DNA of 64,000 nucleotides from Iningainema tapete BLCC-T55 (GCF_014698965.1 NZ_JACXAE010000040.1:62001-126000); one strand, 5' to 3'. Numbered from the stretch's first letter, positions 44,249 through 53,596 are shown. Translations and numbers: made by a program. Notes: generated by a model from the letters alone, not told the origin.

Positions 44249-44371
44249 TTTAAGTTATCAGAGTAAAAGGATTTTTGATAGGTGACGAGGGCAGGTGCGC
44301 AGTGGAAGTTGTGATGGCTGTTGAAGAAAGCAAGTAAGTCGCGTTGATGCTAGCTACTTATAATCGTTGGA
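44249..44371. other. Possible oriT region upstream of mobC
   Basis: The spacer between mobC and the zinc-ribbon gene is the usual place for a transfer origin. It contains GGGCAGGTGCGCAGTGG (44291-44307), with a GTGCGC core seen in some mobilisation nic regions. There is no clear inverted repeat, so this is only a candidate. Confidence 0.25.
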
Positions 44372-44899
44372 CTAATCTACCGATTTGCTGTCAAAGATAT
44401 GCCCGCATCGATAGCAGCGGGCTTGATGCTCCCACTTAGCTAAGGCAGGTAAATAAACCTTTTCTTTGTAGTGAGCATTGACTTGATCTCTTTTCCAGAG
44501 CAAGAAGCAAATAGCGGCAATGAGAATAATAATCAGTGGTACTGTTACTGCGCTAAGAATTTGCACCCAAGGTTCCAGAGGAGAAAAGCCAATCGTTGCT
44601 GTGAACATTGACCACATTGCTTTTATTAAAATTCCCACGATTACGAGTGCGATCGCCAGCGCCCACTGCTCGTAGACTTTACCGACATTTTTAGGCAAAG
44701 GAGGAGCCACTCGTTGGGCTAGTCGTGTTTCTATTCGACCTCTACTGCTAAAGCTACCAGATTCGGTGTTGATTCCGTGTCCACCAAAGTGGATTCCTCT
44801 GTAACTTCCAGTTGCTTGGGTATCGGCAATTTCCTCTTCATAAATAGCTTTAAGCTTACGAGTTTTTGTGCTGTTGCATTGGGGGCATTTGATTTTCAT
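44372..44899 (-). CDS. Zinc-ribbon membrane protein
   Basis: 175 residues. An N-terminal CPQCNSTK zinc ribbon and a C-terminal CYRCGHIF knuckle flank two membrane segments (AIALVIVGILIKAMWSMF and ILSAVTVPLIIILIAAICFL). The N-terminal part has RGIHFGGHGINTE before a basic stretch. It is a single-gene membrane protein with both metal sites on the same side. I do not know its role. Confidence 0.6.
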   Translation of the reverse strand: MKIKCPQCNSTKTRKLKAIYEEEIADTQATGSYRGIHFGGHGINTESGSFSSRGRIETRLAQRVAPPLPKNVGKVYEQWALAIALVIVGILIKAMWSMFTATIGFSPLEPWVQILSAVTVPLIIILIAAICFLLWKRDQVNAHYKEKVYLPALAKWEHQARCYRCGHIFDSKSVD

Positions 44900-45639
44900 G
44901 GCTCAATATCGAGTTTTTTTTATTCCAAGCTCTGACTTGCTTAGCTTCGCTTACCACTGCTTAAACTTGCGATCGCCTTCCCTTCTCAATCGCACTTTCT
45001 CCGCTGCGCCAACGGGAAGCTTTGCGAACGGCGTTGTGTTCAGCGCCGCACGCAGTTACAACGAAAATGCAAATTTTCATAATCTCCTGGTAGTACGGTG
45101 GTTGCCATTTTTCGTAAAGGTAGCTGATGTCGTCTTCATAGGGCGAAGTGTGAGTTTACTTTTGGTGCTTGTTGTTAGTTTATTCCAGTTGAGTGTTATT
45201 CATCTTCTCACTGGGGAAATAATGTAACTGAATTGGCAAAAATCTAATTTATGGCAATGCGAAACTAAGGCGACTCTAAGGCGACTCTAATTAGTAAATA
45301 ATGCGAAATTAACCAGTTAATATACTCGTAACATCTAGTATTTACGTTGAAAAGCATATAAATAAAATATGGCTTGCTAAGATTATAAAAAACAAATATA
45401 TAGTTCAATTAGTCTGTCATAAGGCACAGAATTAAATTCTATCTTTTGTTTGAATTCAGAAGCAATTTAGGTGAGTTAAGAAGGTAAAAGAAGAACAAGC
45501 AAGCAATTTTAGGACGCGGAGAATTGTTAAGACTAAATTTTATGTCTTCTCAAATCTTCTACCTGCCTAAAAAATGCAGAGATTCTCTCAATCTTGCTTG
45601 CAAATTGCATCAAATGTCTTGTAAAATCTTGGCAAAATA
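44900..45639. other. Upstream region of the partition operon
   Basis: About 740 bp with no secure gene. A plus-strand frame at 44868-45227 overlaps the divergent zinc-ribbon start and has no recognised domain. Palindrome-rich GCGCCAACGGGAAGCTTTGC (45006-45025) is a typical cyanobacterial dispersed repeat. The last 410 bp are AT-rich and hold direct repeats (see next entry), and are a plausible centromere and promoter for the ParM-like gene. Confidence 0.35.
45265..45286. repeat. Tandem 11-bp direct repeat
   Basis: CTAAGGCGACT is present twice in tandem, followed by a partial third copy (CTAA). It lies 350 bp upstream of the actin-like partition gene and could be part of its centromere-like site. 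Confidence 0.5.
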
Positions 45640-46776
45640 ATGAGTACAAATACTCAGCAGAAGAAAGTGGCACTGCTGACTCTGGCTTTGGATTTTGGCG
45701 GCTCGGCTACCAAGATCGTCTACGCCACGTCTTTAGATCATAAAGCGCGGTTGCTGTGCATGGAGCCGGAGGTAGCAGTTCTAGCTCGTGAATCTATCTT
45801 GGAGTACGAGGGGGGTAAGTTAGGATCTTCAGATCCAGAAAATGTAGCTTGGGTGGCGGTAGGTGAGCAATATAGAGCCGTAGGTTATCTGGCTCAATCT
45901 CGCTTCTATGCCAACGCGGGTTTATCGGAATTAAAGTATGAGCGAGCTATCTACAAAACCCTGGCAGCCATTTGGGTGATTAAAGAGAAACTTAAGCTGG
46001 GTTCGCGATTAGGAGTAGCGATCGCAGTTTTGTTACCACCAGGGGAGTACGAAGATAGGGAGCGCTTTGAGAAGATGCTGCGATCGTCACTGGCTGGATA
46101 CCAGACTCCCACAGGACGGATGAGTGTGTCGCTAAAAGCCTTCAATTGCAAGCCAGAAGGCGGTGGAATTTATCTGGTGCATCGCAGAAAGGTAGGAGAA
46201 GTTCTCAAAACTAGGGTTTGTGCCATAGCGATGATTGGCTATCGCAATGCTAGTGTTTTAGTTTCCCATCGCGGAGTCATAGGTGAGGGGAAAACTTCTG
46301 ACTTGGGCTTTATTCGGATGCTGGAAAAGGTGATGAGCAAGACATCGGGGCTAAGCCCGAAGCGTCTGACTCCGGCGATTGTGGAAGCGGGCGACGAGGT
46401 AAGACCGGCAGCGTTGTTGCGTTTACCCAGAAGCACGACTCGAGAGTTACGAGCAGCGGATGTTCAACAAATTGTGACTGCTATTAAATCCGCTCGTCCT
46501 GAATACGCCAAAATCCTCATCAGTTGGTTAGATGAAAACCTCCCTTTAGATGTGGAAGAAATTGTTTTTTGCGGGGGTACAGCCGATTACTTAAGAAAGG
46601 AACTTAACGAACATTACGACAAAGTTCCTTTATCTTGGAATGCCGATTTGGTTATTCCCAAAGCCCTAGACACTTTTGATTTAGGGAATCGACTGGCTGA
46701 TGTGTATGGAATGTTTTTGTACTTCTCTAATTTGGTTAACACGTTACCCGATAGAGATGAAGAAGGAGCGTTATAA
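45640..46776 (+). CDS. Actin-like ATPase (ParM/StbA type)
   Basis: 378 residues. The actin-fold phosphate loop is LALDFGGSATKIVY. CAIAMIGYRNASVLVSHRGV is the second phosphate segment and VEEIVFCGGTADYLRKELNE the adenosine-binding strand. These support a ParM-like filament-forming plasmid-segregation protein. It begins a four-gene rightward operon with an adaptor candidate, a ParA-like ATPase and a membrane protein, so two segregation ATPase types occur together. Confidence 0.82.
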   Translation: MSTNTQQKKVALLTLALDFGGSATKIVYATSLDHKARLLCMEPEVAVLARESILEYEGGKLGSSDPENVAWVAVGEQYRAVGYLAQSRFYANAGLSELKYERAIYKTLAAIWVIKEKLKLGSRLGVAIAVLLPPGEYEDRERFEKMLRSSLAGYQTPTGRMSVSLKAFNCKPEGGGIYLVHRRKVGEVLKTRVCAIAMIGYRNASVLVSHRGVIGEGKTSDLGFIRMLEKVMSKTSGLSPKRLTPAIVEAGDEVRPAALLRLPRSTTRELRAADVQQIVTAIKSARPEYAKILISWLDENLPLDVEEIVFCGGTADYLRKELNEHYDKVPLSWNADLVIPKALDTFDLGNRLADVYGMFLYFSNLVNTLPDRDEEGAL

Positions 46777-46789
46777 AAGGTGAGAAATT

Positions 46790-47263
46790 ATGGGTGAGAG
46801 AAAGAAGCAGGCGCACTTTTGTTGGCGGTATCAGCCAGAATCACACACTTTAGATGCGGTGTTATTAACTTATATCAAAAACAATGTGGTGATGCGAACA
46901 ACCGATATGATGTTGCATTCTTTGCGGGCGTTTTGGTTGCCATTAGCTTGTTTGAAGCATCCAGATTTATCTGAAGCAGACAAAAAACAGATGGCAAGGG
47001 ATGCGGTGTATGTCTTGATGCGACAGGTGGATTATCTTTGCTCAACTTTTGGTTTGGAGCGGGTTACTCCTCCTAACTCTTATGTAGTTTCCTCTGGTTC
47101 AATATCGCCAGTGTTTCAGGATACAAATTTGGCTTATTACGCTGAATCTTCTCCGCATCCTCTGCAGTTGAAAGAGGAAACAAGGGAGAATTCGTTATTA
47201 GTGTCTGAGCTAGAACAAGCAACTGGCAATAATGATTGGGATGACAACGCTTGGAAAAGTTAA
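46790..47263 (+). CDS. Partition operon small protein (ParR-like candidate)
   Basis: 157 residues, starting 14 bp after the ParM-like stop (MGERKKQAHFCWRYQPESHT). Helical N-terminal half (VVMRTTDMMLHSLRAFWLPL), then a Ser/Thr/Glu-rich flexible tail ending NNDWDDNAWKS. ParR adaptors have such DNA-binding heads and flexible tails, but no clear RHH fold is visible, so the call comes from position. Next gene starts 15 bp downstream. Confidence 0.5.
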   Translation: MGERKKQAHFCWRYQPESHTLDAVLLTYIKNNVVMRTTDMMLHSLRAFWLPLACLKHPDLSEADKKQMARDAVYVLMRQVDYLCSTFGLERVTPPNSYVVSSGSISPVFQDTNLAYYAESSPHPLQLKEETRENSLLVSELEQATGNNDWDDNAWKS

Positions 47264-47277
47264 GGAGAAATAAGGAT

Positions 47278-48150
47278 ATGGCTTTAAGAGGAAGAAAGAA
47301 GAAAGAGACGACTTTTGAAGAAATAGGAAATCTCCCAATGGAAGAGCAGACTTTGGACAATACTTCAACTCAAGAGATACAAAAGGAAGCTGAAAGTTTG
47401 GAAACAACTTCAACTCAAGAGAAACGGGATGTTCAACAAAAACTTCCACAAGTAAAGCAAAGGACAAGAATTCATTTGGTGGATGGCGAAAAGGGGGGTG
47501 TAGGCAAGTCTTTGGTTGCTCGAACCATGCTCCAATATTGTTTGGATAATTCACTGTCAATTGTTGCCGTAGAAGCAGATCGTTCCAATCCAGATGTGGC
47601 AGGGATTTACTCAGATTGCGTTGAAGCTGTATTTAGTGAGGATGAAAAGAGAGCTAACGAGGCGGATAAGATTTTTGAGTTGGCTCTTTCTAAATCTGTG
47701 ATTGTAAACTTGCCTGCTCAAGTGTATGATCCAGTATCCGATTGGATAAACAAGAATGGACTGATTGAGTTAGGAAAGCAGCACTCTCTAACTTTCTGCA
47801 AGTGGTTTGTCTGCACTGGTGGTTATGATAGTGTGCAACTGTTCGTGAAATCCGTGAAGGATTTTGGTGACAAAATGCCCCACGTTTTGGTGCGGAATTT
47901 GGGATTATGTGACGATTGGACTCATGTTGAGGGAATGGAGGAAGTTAAGGATGTTATTAATAAGTATGCGGTGCAAGTAATTGACTTCCCCAAGTTTAGC
48001 TACCGGGAGAGGAATATGGTAGACGAGAAGCAAATAACGTTTGCCCAAGCGCGGGATTCTGATGAATTTGGGATTGTGTCGAGGCAGCGGATTCACAATT
48101 TTCTGAAGTCCGCTTATGCACAGTTTAAAAATACGGGTTTGCTACCGTGA
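47278..48150 (+). CDS. ParA/MobD-type P-loop ATPase
   Basis: 290 residues from ATG 47278, preceded by AGGAGAAATAAGG. After a basic, low-complexity N-terminus there is the deviant Walker A of the MinD/ParA family, DGEKGGVGKSLVART, followed by a long region with the D in VAVEADRSNPDVAG. It resembles MobD-like ATPases found with mobilisation and actin-like genes. No partner ParB is evident. Its stop overlaps the start of the membrane protein gene. Confidence 0.75.
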   Translation: MALRGRKKKETTFEEIGNLPMEEQTLDNTSTQEIQKEAESLETTSTQEKRDVQQKLPQVKQRTRIHLVDGEKGGVGKSLVARTMLQYCLDNSLSIVAVEADRSNPDVAGIYSDCVEAVFSEDEKRANEADKIFELALSKSVIVNLPAQVYDPVSDWINKNGLIELGKQHSLTFCKWFVCTGGYDSVQLFVKSVKDFGDKMPHVLVRNLGLCDDWTHVEGMEEVKDVINKYAVQVIDFPKFSYRERNMVDEKQITFAQARDSDEFGIVSRQRIHNFLKSAYAQFKNTGLLP

Positions 48151-48821
48151 CGTTTTTCAAGAATGCCAAAACCCAAGATTTGCTGAACGTGGTTCTGGAA
48201 GGAAAAACTGAGGAATTCCAGCGTAGGGTGTTGGATGTGGTAGTTAAGACAGGGCTGGAACCGGATGATCCAGTTTTTCTAGTCTTGCTGGCTACTGGGC
48301 GTTTGGAAGTGTTGTTGGAGGAATCCCCTCAAGCTTTGGAGCGTCTGTTTAAGGGATGGACTTCTGAGATTAAGCGTAGTCTGGATTTGGTCGAGCAGGT
48401 TACTCTTGAGCAGCAGAAGAATGCGATCGCCAAAGCAGCTGGGGATTTAATTCGGCAAGCGGAAAGGAAAGAAGCGCGACGGTTTTTTACTTCTTTGATA
48501 CCAGCAATGGCTGTGTTGCTCTCTTGTGTGGGAATTGGTGTATTGTTGGGGATGACAGTTCCTCCTTGGATGGGTGGGGGACTAACGAACCCTCGCCGCC
48601 TCACAGTAGAGGAAGCTGAAGCCTTACGCTGGGCGCAGAGTAAAGAAGGGAAGTTCGCCCGCAATCTCATGAAGTGGAACTCTGGCTCCCTAGACAATTT
48701 GGACTGCACTCAGGACGTAAAGCGCCTTGGTGTTACTTTAGAAGTCGCCGGAAGACCCGCCACGACGGGCTTTTGCACGATTTGGGTTCAACCTCCCAAC
48801 AAGCGCCAGTTCAAGAAATAG
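48147..48821 (+). CDS. Partition-operon membrane protein
   Basis: 224 residues starting at GTG 48147 inside the end of the ParA-like gene (4-base overlap). The N-terminal half is helical and charged; one membrane segment (SLIPAMAVLLSCVGIGVLLG, about 112-131) is followed by a C-terminal soluble domain with Cys pairs (NLDCTQDVKRLG, TTGFCTIWVQPPNK). It resembles DUF6753-like proteins. It may anchor the partition apparatus to the membrane. Confidence 0.6.
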   Translation: MTFFKNAKTQDLLNVVLEGKTEEFQRRVLDVVVKTGLEPDDPVFLVLLATGRLEVLLEESPQALERLFKGWTSEIKRSLDLVEQVTLEQQKNAIAKAAGDLIRQAERKEARRFFTSLIPAMAVLLSCVGIGVLLGMTVPPWMGGGLTNPRRLTVEEAEALRWAQSKEGKFARNLMKWNSGSLDNLDCTQDVKRLGVTLEVAGRPATTGFCTIWVQPPNKRQFKK

Positions 48822-48836
48822 GAGTAGCCATAACGT

Positions 48837-48860
48837 CGAGAGTGACAAGTGTTACTCTCG
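48837..48860 (+). terminator. Hairpin at end of partition operon
   Basis: CGAGAGTGAC and GTTACTCTCG (one mismatch, GU-compatible) with a 4-nt loop, followed by ATATTTCC. Stable stem, weak U-tract. Confidence 0.55.
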
Positions 48861-48999
48861 ATATTTCCTAAAATTTATCGTTCAAGAGCGATCGCCAATG
48901 AAGTATACAAAAAAGCATCTCGGTCAATCTTCTCTTTGAGAAACCGTGTATTTGCTCAGATAATACAATCTATGATTAAAGATAGAGAGATGATAACTT

Positions 49000-49641
49000 A
49001 TGGTTGAAACAGTTGGGATTACCAAAGCGATTACTAACCTAAACGAGGCGCACGCCAAGTTCAATTTAAGCCAAACTGCTGACCCCGAATTTTTCACAGA
49101 ATGGTTTGAGGATTTACCCGAACTCACTGACAGTGAAAAAGCAACTTTGAATCGGTTGAAGAGTCGCTACCTCTATTATGCAGCAGACGGTTCAATCACA
49201 GAAGGTACTGTCAATATTATTATGCTTTCTCCCCTACTGGAATTAATGGGTTTGTGCGATCCACCTTTTAAGATTCAGAGTGAGAAATTGGTGAATGTCG
49301 AAATTGAAAACGGAGGCAAAGAAGAACCAGTATTAGAAGGATTCATTGACGCTTTAATTGTGCAAAATCAACTTTGGGTGGTGTTAATTGAGTCGAAGCG
49401 TTATGGTTTAAGCGTTATGCAGGCTCTTCCACAAACATTAGCTTACATGATGGCAAACCCTAATTTAGAAATGCCAGTTTTTGGAATGATCATGACTGGT
49501 GAAGACTATATTTTTATTAAGCTGAATCAGCAGACGCGCTCCTATGCTTTATCAAAAAAGTTTACTCTCTCCAACCCAATAGAAAACGAGTTGTACGAAG
49601 TTATACAGGTTATGAAGCGAATTGTTAGCTTGGTTGTATAG
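49000..49641 (+). CDS. HsdR N-terminal-like orphan nuclease, copy 1
   Basis: 213 residues, a common cyanobacterial family annotated as restriction endonuclease subunit R-like. It keeps a PD-(D/E)XK-like core: GFIDALIVQNQLWVVLIESKR, where the Asp and the ESK triplet are the probable metal- and water-binding residues, and ALPQTLAYMMAN follows. There is no helicase and no hsdM or hsdS gene near. A second homologue is at 58200-58814. Confidence 0.75.
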   Translation: MVETVGITKAITNLNEAHAKFNLSQTADPEFFTEWFEDLPELTDSEKATLNRLKSRYLYYAADGSITEGTVNIIMLSPLLELMGLCDPPFKIQSEKLVNVEIENGGKEEPVLEGFIDALIVQNQLWVVLIESKRYGLSVMQALPQTLAYMMANPNLEMPVFGMIMTGEDYIFIKLNQQTRSYALSKKFTLSNPIENELYEVIQVMKRIVSLVV

Positions 49642-49845
49642 GTATAATATGATTGGTAAGGAAGAAGCGGAAGTAAATATTTATTACCATGATTGCGAGG
49701 TAATCGCTCAGACCTAGAGTTACAAATTATTTCGGCATTAGGGAGCAAGACAGTAACTCTTGTATTGCCCCAAACCGCGAAAAAAATTACCCCGCTCCGG
49801 TTAAGGTAGCGGGGTTGCCGTCCAATGTATGACGGCAATGCGTGT

Positions 49846-50178
49846 TTAGGCAGATTTAGCTGATATTCTTTCAGCACGCTGCTGTTTGTGCAGCTTCCGA
49901 CGTACTTTGATGGCATCTAAGTCCGCCAATCCATACAGTAATTTTGCTTTCTTCATAAGCTCGCTCAAGGGCGTTTCTTTGTAGTCTTTGCGGAATTCAG
50001 CGTTATGAACTGTCCAGTCGAATTCTTCATCGCTCCATTGGGCTGCGCTTTCCAGTTCACGTCCGCTTTCTTCTCGTAAGACTTCCAAAGTCATAAGACG
50101 TAATTTTTCCGCATATGGGATTACGCGATCCAATGCTTTGGCTTTGGGTTGGGCTTGAGCTTGAGACTTACGTGTCAT
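49846..50178 (-). CDS. Hypothetical basic protein
   Basis: 110 residues from ATG 50178 (MTRKSQAQAQPKAKALDRVI), with AAAGGAG upstream. Low-complexity basic start, then helical YAEKLRLMTLEVLREESGRE, and a basic tail (IKVRRKLHKQQRAERISAKS). It is a likely DNA- or RNA-binding accessory protein, with no recognised family. Confidence 0.5.
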   Translation of the reverse strand: MTRKSQAQAQPKAKALDRVIPYAEKLRLMTLEVLREESGRELESAAQWSDEEFDWTVHNAEFRKDYKETPLSELMKKAKLLYGLADLDAIKVRRKLHKQQRAERISAKSA

Positions 50179-50423
50179 TACATTTTCTCCTTTTTTAACA
50201 GTTGATATCATGTCGAAACCAGCAATAGCTGCATTTATAGTCAGTTTAAAATTGAACTTTCACTGGCATTTACAGCGATAGCTGGTTATCCAGTTAAATT
50301 CAAAGTTTTAAACTTTCACGTATTAGCAGCGATCGCTGTTTATTTGATTAAATTCAGCTAGAATCTTCCACAAAAAAAATGCCCTGCTTTAATGGCAGAG
50401 CATTTTTTGGTTAATTAGGCAGT

Positions 50424-51059
50424 TTACTCTAAGGAGTCGCCTTCTTCATCTTCTTCGTCCTCATCTTCATCCTCATCCTCATCATCGAATTCCTCTTCAG
50501 AGTCCTCGTCCTCTTCCTCCTCTTCTTCATCAAGGTCTTCCAAGTCTTCGAGGTCTGCGTCGTCCTCATCCTCTTCTTTGTTGTTGAATGAGTTACGCTT
50601 TTCTAGACTCTGACGATTGAATTCCACTAGGTCAGCAATTGCCTGTTCGGGAGTTAAATCGATGGTGTCGTACAGCATCGCTAAGGCGAGTGCTACGACT
50701 TCTGTAGGATGTTTGAGAGAGTCTGGCGCTCCGAAGAGCCGGACGAATACTTTGTTGTTCCAGCGGTTCCAGTCCAACTTTTTCCCGTTCTTCTTTTTGA
50801 CTTGGGCTGCGATGTCAAGTCCGATTTTCTCTCGGCTGGCGTGACCTACTTTGGTGGCGATTCGCTGGTTACGAACTTGGAGTTTGACTCCAAATTCTTT
50901 GAAGACTGCGTTGCGAAGTTCTTTGAGCAATGCGATCGCTTGGTCTTCGACGGTTGCTTTTGCTGTAGGCGGGGTTGATACCGTCGCTTTTGTGTTGGCA
51001 GCTTTAGCAGTTCCGTTTCCGTTGCGAGCCGTATTAATGCGAGCTTTGGCGGTAGTCAT
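50424..51059 (-). CDS. Hypothetical protein with extreme acidic tail
   Basis: 211 residues: a basic Thr/Ala-rich N-terminus (MTTAKARINTARNGNGTAKA), a conserved-looking middle (LLKELRNAVFKEFGVKLQVR and KKLDWNRWNNKVFVRLFGAP), and a C-terminal tail of about 55 residues made almost only of Asp, Glu and Ser. Such charge polarity is typical of histone-like or chaperone-type DNA-associated proteins. No family recognised. Confidence 0.55.
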   Translation of the reverse strand: MTTAKARINTARNGNGTAKAANTKATVSTPPTAKATVEDQAIALLKELRNAVFKEFGVKLQVRNQRIATKVGHASREKIGLDIAAQVKKKNGKKLDWNRWNNKVFVRLFGAPDSLKHPTEVVALALAMLYDTIDLTPEQAIADLVEFNRQSLEKRNSFNNKEEDEDDADLEDLEDLDEEEEEEDEDSEEEFDDEDEDEDEDEEDEEGDSLE

Positions 51060-51098
51060 GAAGTTCCTTTTTTTTAATTTATTGACTTCATGCTCATA

Positions 51099-51141
51099 GC
51101 CGCGCTAGCGGCATTTTTGGCTCCGCCACGTTTGCCGTGGC
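51099..51141. repeat. Two neighbouring palindromes
   Basis: GCCGCGCTAGCGGC (51099-51112) then GCCACG-TTTGC-CGTGGC (51125-51141) form adjacent hairpins. This is a common dispersed cyanobacterial repeat style, lying between divergent genes. Confidence 0.5.
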
Positions 51142-51327
51142 AATTAAATTCATTTTATTTAATGAAACTTAAATGTAAGTTCTTGCATTTTTGGCTGCGA
51201 TCGCTAACCCAGAAATAAGATGGAGTGACAGTCATTTTACCTTTATCCAACTTGAGAAAGAATCAAATATTGACGATTGATGTGAAAGTGATTAATTTTA
51301 AATTGCAATATGTTCACAGGGTAGTGT

Positions 51328-52902
51328 ATGCGCTCGATGAATGATTGGTCAGCCTTAGCCGATCAAGGCACTCCAATAGTTGGTTTGGAGTATCATGCGA
51401 CTGATAGGTCAAGCATATTGAACCAGTTTTACAGATGGGGTGCAGAGCGTTCAATGCCCGTTTATTACTGGAATCCTGGTTATTCCTGTCTTCAGCAGGT
51501 GGTGGAGCTAGAGAGACATAAGTGCATTTTGCAGGATACGGATATTGTTCCGGATAAGGATGTGCCGCAGTTTTTGTTGGAGAAGAAGCAGGCAGGGATT
51601 TACCTGTTAGAAGGGGTGTTGGAGTTTGATAGCATTGGTCAGGTGAGTGAACGACGTTCCTACCAATTGATAAACGCTTTCTACCAAGCGTCTTGGGCAA
51701 CAAACCAGCAGTTCTGGGTTTTACTGGAAAGTTACGTTGAGCTACCCTTGAATTTGCAAGCCTTGATTCCTATTCTCTCCAATCCGCTGCCTGGGCGCGA
51801 ACAGGTACGCGATGCAGTTACAAATTTTATCAGCAGAAATTTCTGGTTAGAAGGGAAAGACGATCCACTCGCTCAGGTTCCCCTAGTCCGGGCTTGTCAG
51901 GGGTTGCCTTTGGGAGAGATTCAGCTAGTGTTAGAGCGTAGTCTTGCCTTCGCAGGAACAATTGAGGAACTGGCAGCCGAAGTGCTGGAACACAAAGTTT
52001 CCAAGCTGCGGGGGCGGGGTTTGGAATACCTGAACGAGCCGGATGTGCCAAATGCCGGAGGGTTGGACTTGCTGGACGAGACGCTTAACAGGGTGACAGC
52101 ATTATTAGATCCGGAAGCTGAAAAGTACGGGCTAAAGTTTCCCAAGGGGATGATCCTCTGGGGACCACCAGGGACGGGTAAGAGTTTGAGTGCCAAACTT
52201 GCAGCTAAGAAGATGGGAGTGCCGCTTTTGGCTGCTGACTGGGGTGGGCTGCGCGGTGCCACTGCTTATGAGTCAGAGCGAAACCTCCGGTTTCTACTAG
52301 AATTGGCTGAAAGCCTTGCTCCTGTTACCCTCTATTTTGATGACTTTGATAAAGGCTTTGCCGGGTGGGACTCCGACGCTGATGGAGGTGTGGCACGACG
52401 GCTCTCTGGCAAGCTTTTAACCTGGATGCAGGAGCATCAATCACAAGTTTACATGATGGCAACGGTGAATAGGTTAGGGATGCTGCCACCGGAACTGATC
52501 CGAAGATTTGACGATATTTTCTTTATCGATTTGCCTCATGAAGGGGCGATGTATGATATTTTTAACTTGCATCTATCCAAGTATTTCCCAGAGTTTCGCA
52601 ATCCAGACAAATCTCCTTGGTCTGACGAGCAGTGGCGAATTTTACTCAGGGATTACCGACTTTGCACACCTGCGGAAATTGCCAATGCTGTCAGAAAAGC
52701 TGCTGAGGAAGCTTTTTATCAAGGTAAGCCGGGGAAAGTGGATGTACTAGACCTAATCAAAGTGCGCTCTTCATTCACTCCATCGTTGATCCGCGACGAA
52801 GATAAAATTCTGGCAATCCGGAACCAGGCAGTATTCGCCCGCCCAGCTGCTGGTTCCGATCAATCTCGATTCGCTACGCCGCCAGCTGAACTTTTCGAGT
52901 AG
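51328..52902 (+). CDS. Ycf46-like AAA+ ATPase
   Basis: 524 residues. N-terminal 1-200 is a degenerate NTPase-like domain (PVYYWNPGYSCLQQVVELER); the second half is a standard AAA+ module with Walker A GPPGTGKS (279-286), Walker B TLYFDDFDKGF, sensor 1 MATVNRL and arginine ELIRRFDDIFF. This layout, an inactive N-terminal domain followed by AAA+, fits the cyanobacterial/algal Ycf46 family. Function in cyanobacteria is tied to inorganic carbon response; a plasmid copy could differ. Confidence 0.8.
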   Translation: MRSMNDWSALADQGTPIVGLEYHATDRSSILNQFYRWGAERSMPVYYWNPGYSCLQQVVELERHKCILQDTDIVPDKDVPQFLLEKKQAGIYLLEGVLEFDSIGQVSERRSYQLINAFYQASWATNQQFWVLLESYVELPLNLQALIPILSNPLPGREQVRDAVTNFISRNFWLEGKDDPLAQVPLVRACQGLPLGEIQLVLERSLAFAGTIEELAAEVLEHKVSKLRGRGLEYLNEPDVPNAGGLDLLDETLNRVTALLDPEAEKYGLKFPKGMILWGPPGTGKSLSAKLAAKKMGVPLLAADWGGLRGATAYESERNLRFLLELAESLAPVTLYFDDFDKGFAGWDSDADGGVARRLSGKLLTWMQEHQSQVYMMATVNRLGMLPPELIRRFDDIFFIDLPHEGAMYDIFNLHLSKYFPEFRNPDKSPWSDEQWRILLRDYRLCTPAEIANAVRKAAEEAFYQGKPGKVDVLDLIKVRSSFTPSLIRDEDKILAIRNQAVFARPAAGSDQSRFATPPAELFE

Positions 52903-52964
52903 TTGAAAAAAATGGCGTTGCTGATTTGTTGTATGAAAATAATTTTGCGTCATACCAAAAATCT

Positions 52965-53038
52965 TGTAGAGACGCACTCATTTGAGCCAGCGCTGCATCC
53001 GGGTTTCCTGACAGAGGCGACTGGCTTGCGTCTCTACA
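52965..53038. repeat. Inverted repeat with 12-bp perfect arms
   Basis: TGTAGAGACGCA (52965-52976) and TGCGTCTCTACA (53027-53038) are perfect complements around a 50-nt loop. This is a well-known cyanobacterial intergenic repeat type. The rest of 52903-53233 has no gene. Confidence 0.6.
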
Positions 53039-53233
53039 CGCAGATTCATACTGTGATTCAGCAACGCCTCCGAAGGAGTGCAGTGAGATGTTAGGGGAAA
53101 CCGTGCCAAAACGGGAAAATTGTACGCTAAGCTCAAAATGCCTTTTGTACAAAGATTCCAGCCAAAAAACTTGATCATTTGTACAGAGATTGAGTGAATA
53201 TGAATATAGGGAAGAAAGTAGCGTAAACTGAGC

Positions 53234-53596
53234 TTAGTCAACAGGTTCAGCGAAATGAATGGCATTCCCGTTTAAGTCGAGTATCACGAACTCCTTTAGT
53301 CCCCAAGGCTTCAGTTCCAGCTTGCTATTAGGGTGAATAACGTCCACTCGCTGGTATTCAGCATAAAGCTCTTCTATATTTTTCACATTGATACGACAGC
53401 TTGTATTTTTTGGGATGTGAGAATCCTCACACAGCCACAAATGAACTTCAATGGCATCGCGTGTGAGTCCGGCGTAGTCATCGAACTCAAATCTCTTGGT
53501 AAAGCCAAGCCGTTGTTCATAGAAAATAATGCTCTTTGAAATGTCTTGCGCTGGTAGTACCGGAATGGCATTGTAAAACACCGAGCTTGCTGTCAT
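53234..53596 (-). CDS. VOC-superfamily protein (glyoxalase/bleomycin-resistance-like)
   Basis: 120 residues, a single VOC module. AIPVLPAQDISKSIIFYEQRLG is the first beta-alpha-beta, IEVHLWLCED the central strands, and LELKPWGLKEFVILDLNGNA then IHFAEPVD the closing part. Metal ligands typical of bleomycin-binding proteins are not clear, as in the drug-sequestering branch. Its small size fits a drug-binding or small-molecule-binding dimer. Confidence 0.8.
   Translation of the reverse strand: MTASSVFYNAIPVLPAQDISKSIIFYEQRLGFTKRFEFDDYAGLTRDAIEVHLWLCEDSHIPKNTSCRINVKNIEELYAEYQRVDVIHPNSKLELKPWGLKEFVILDLNGNAIHFAEPVD

Noticed and set aside
44249-44371. Definite oriT with nic site
   Set aside because: Position fits and a GTGCGC core is present, but no inverted repeat or family-specific nic consensus is clear, so listed only as possible.
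44868-45227. Plus-strand frame of 119 residues
   Set aside because: Overlaps the start of the divergent zinc-ribbon gene, includes a palindromic dispersed repeat and shows no domain. Left out as a likely shadow.
50424-51059. Plus-strand frames over the acidic-tail gene
   Set aside because: Their composition is the complement of the Asp/Glu repeats and is not protein-like.
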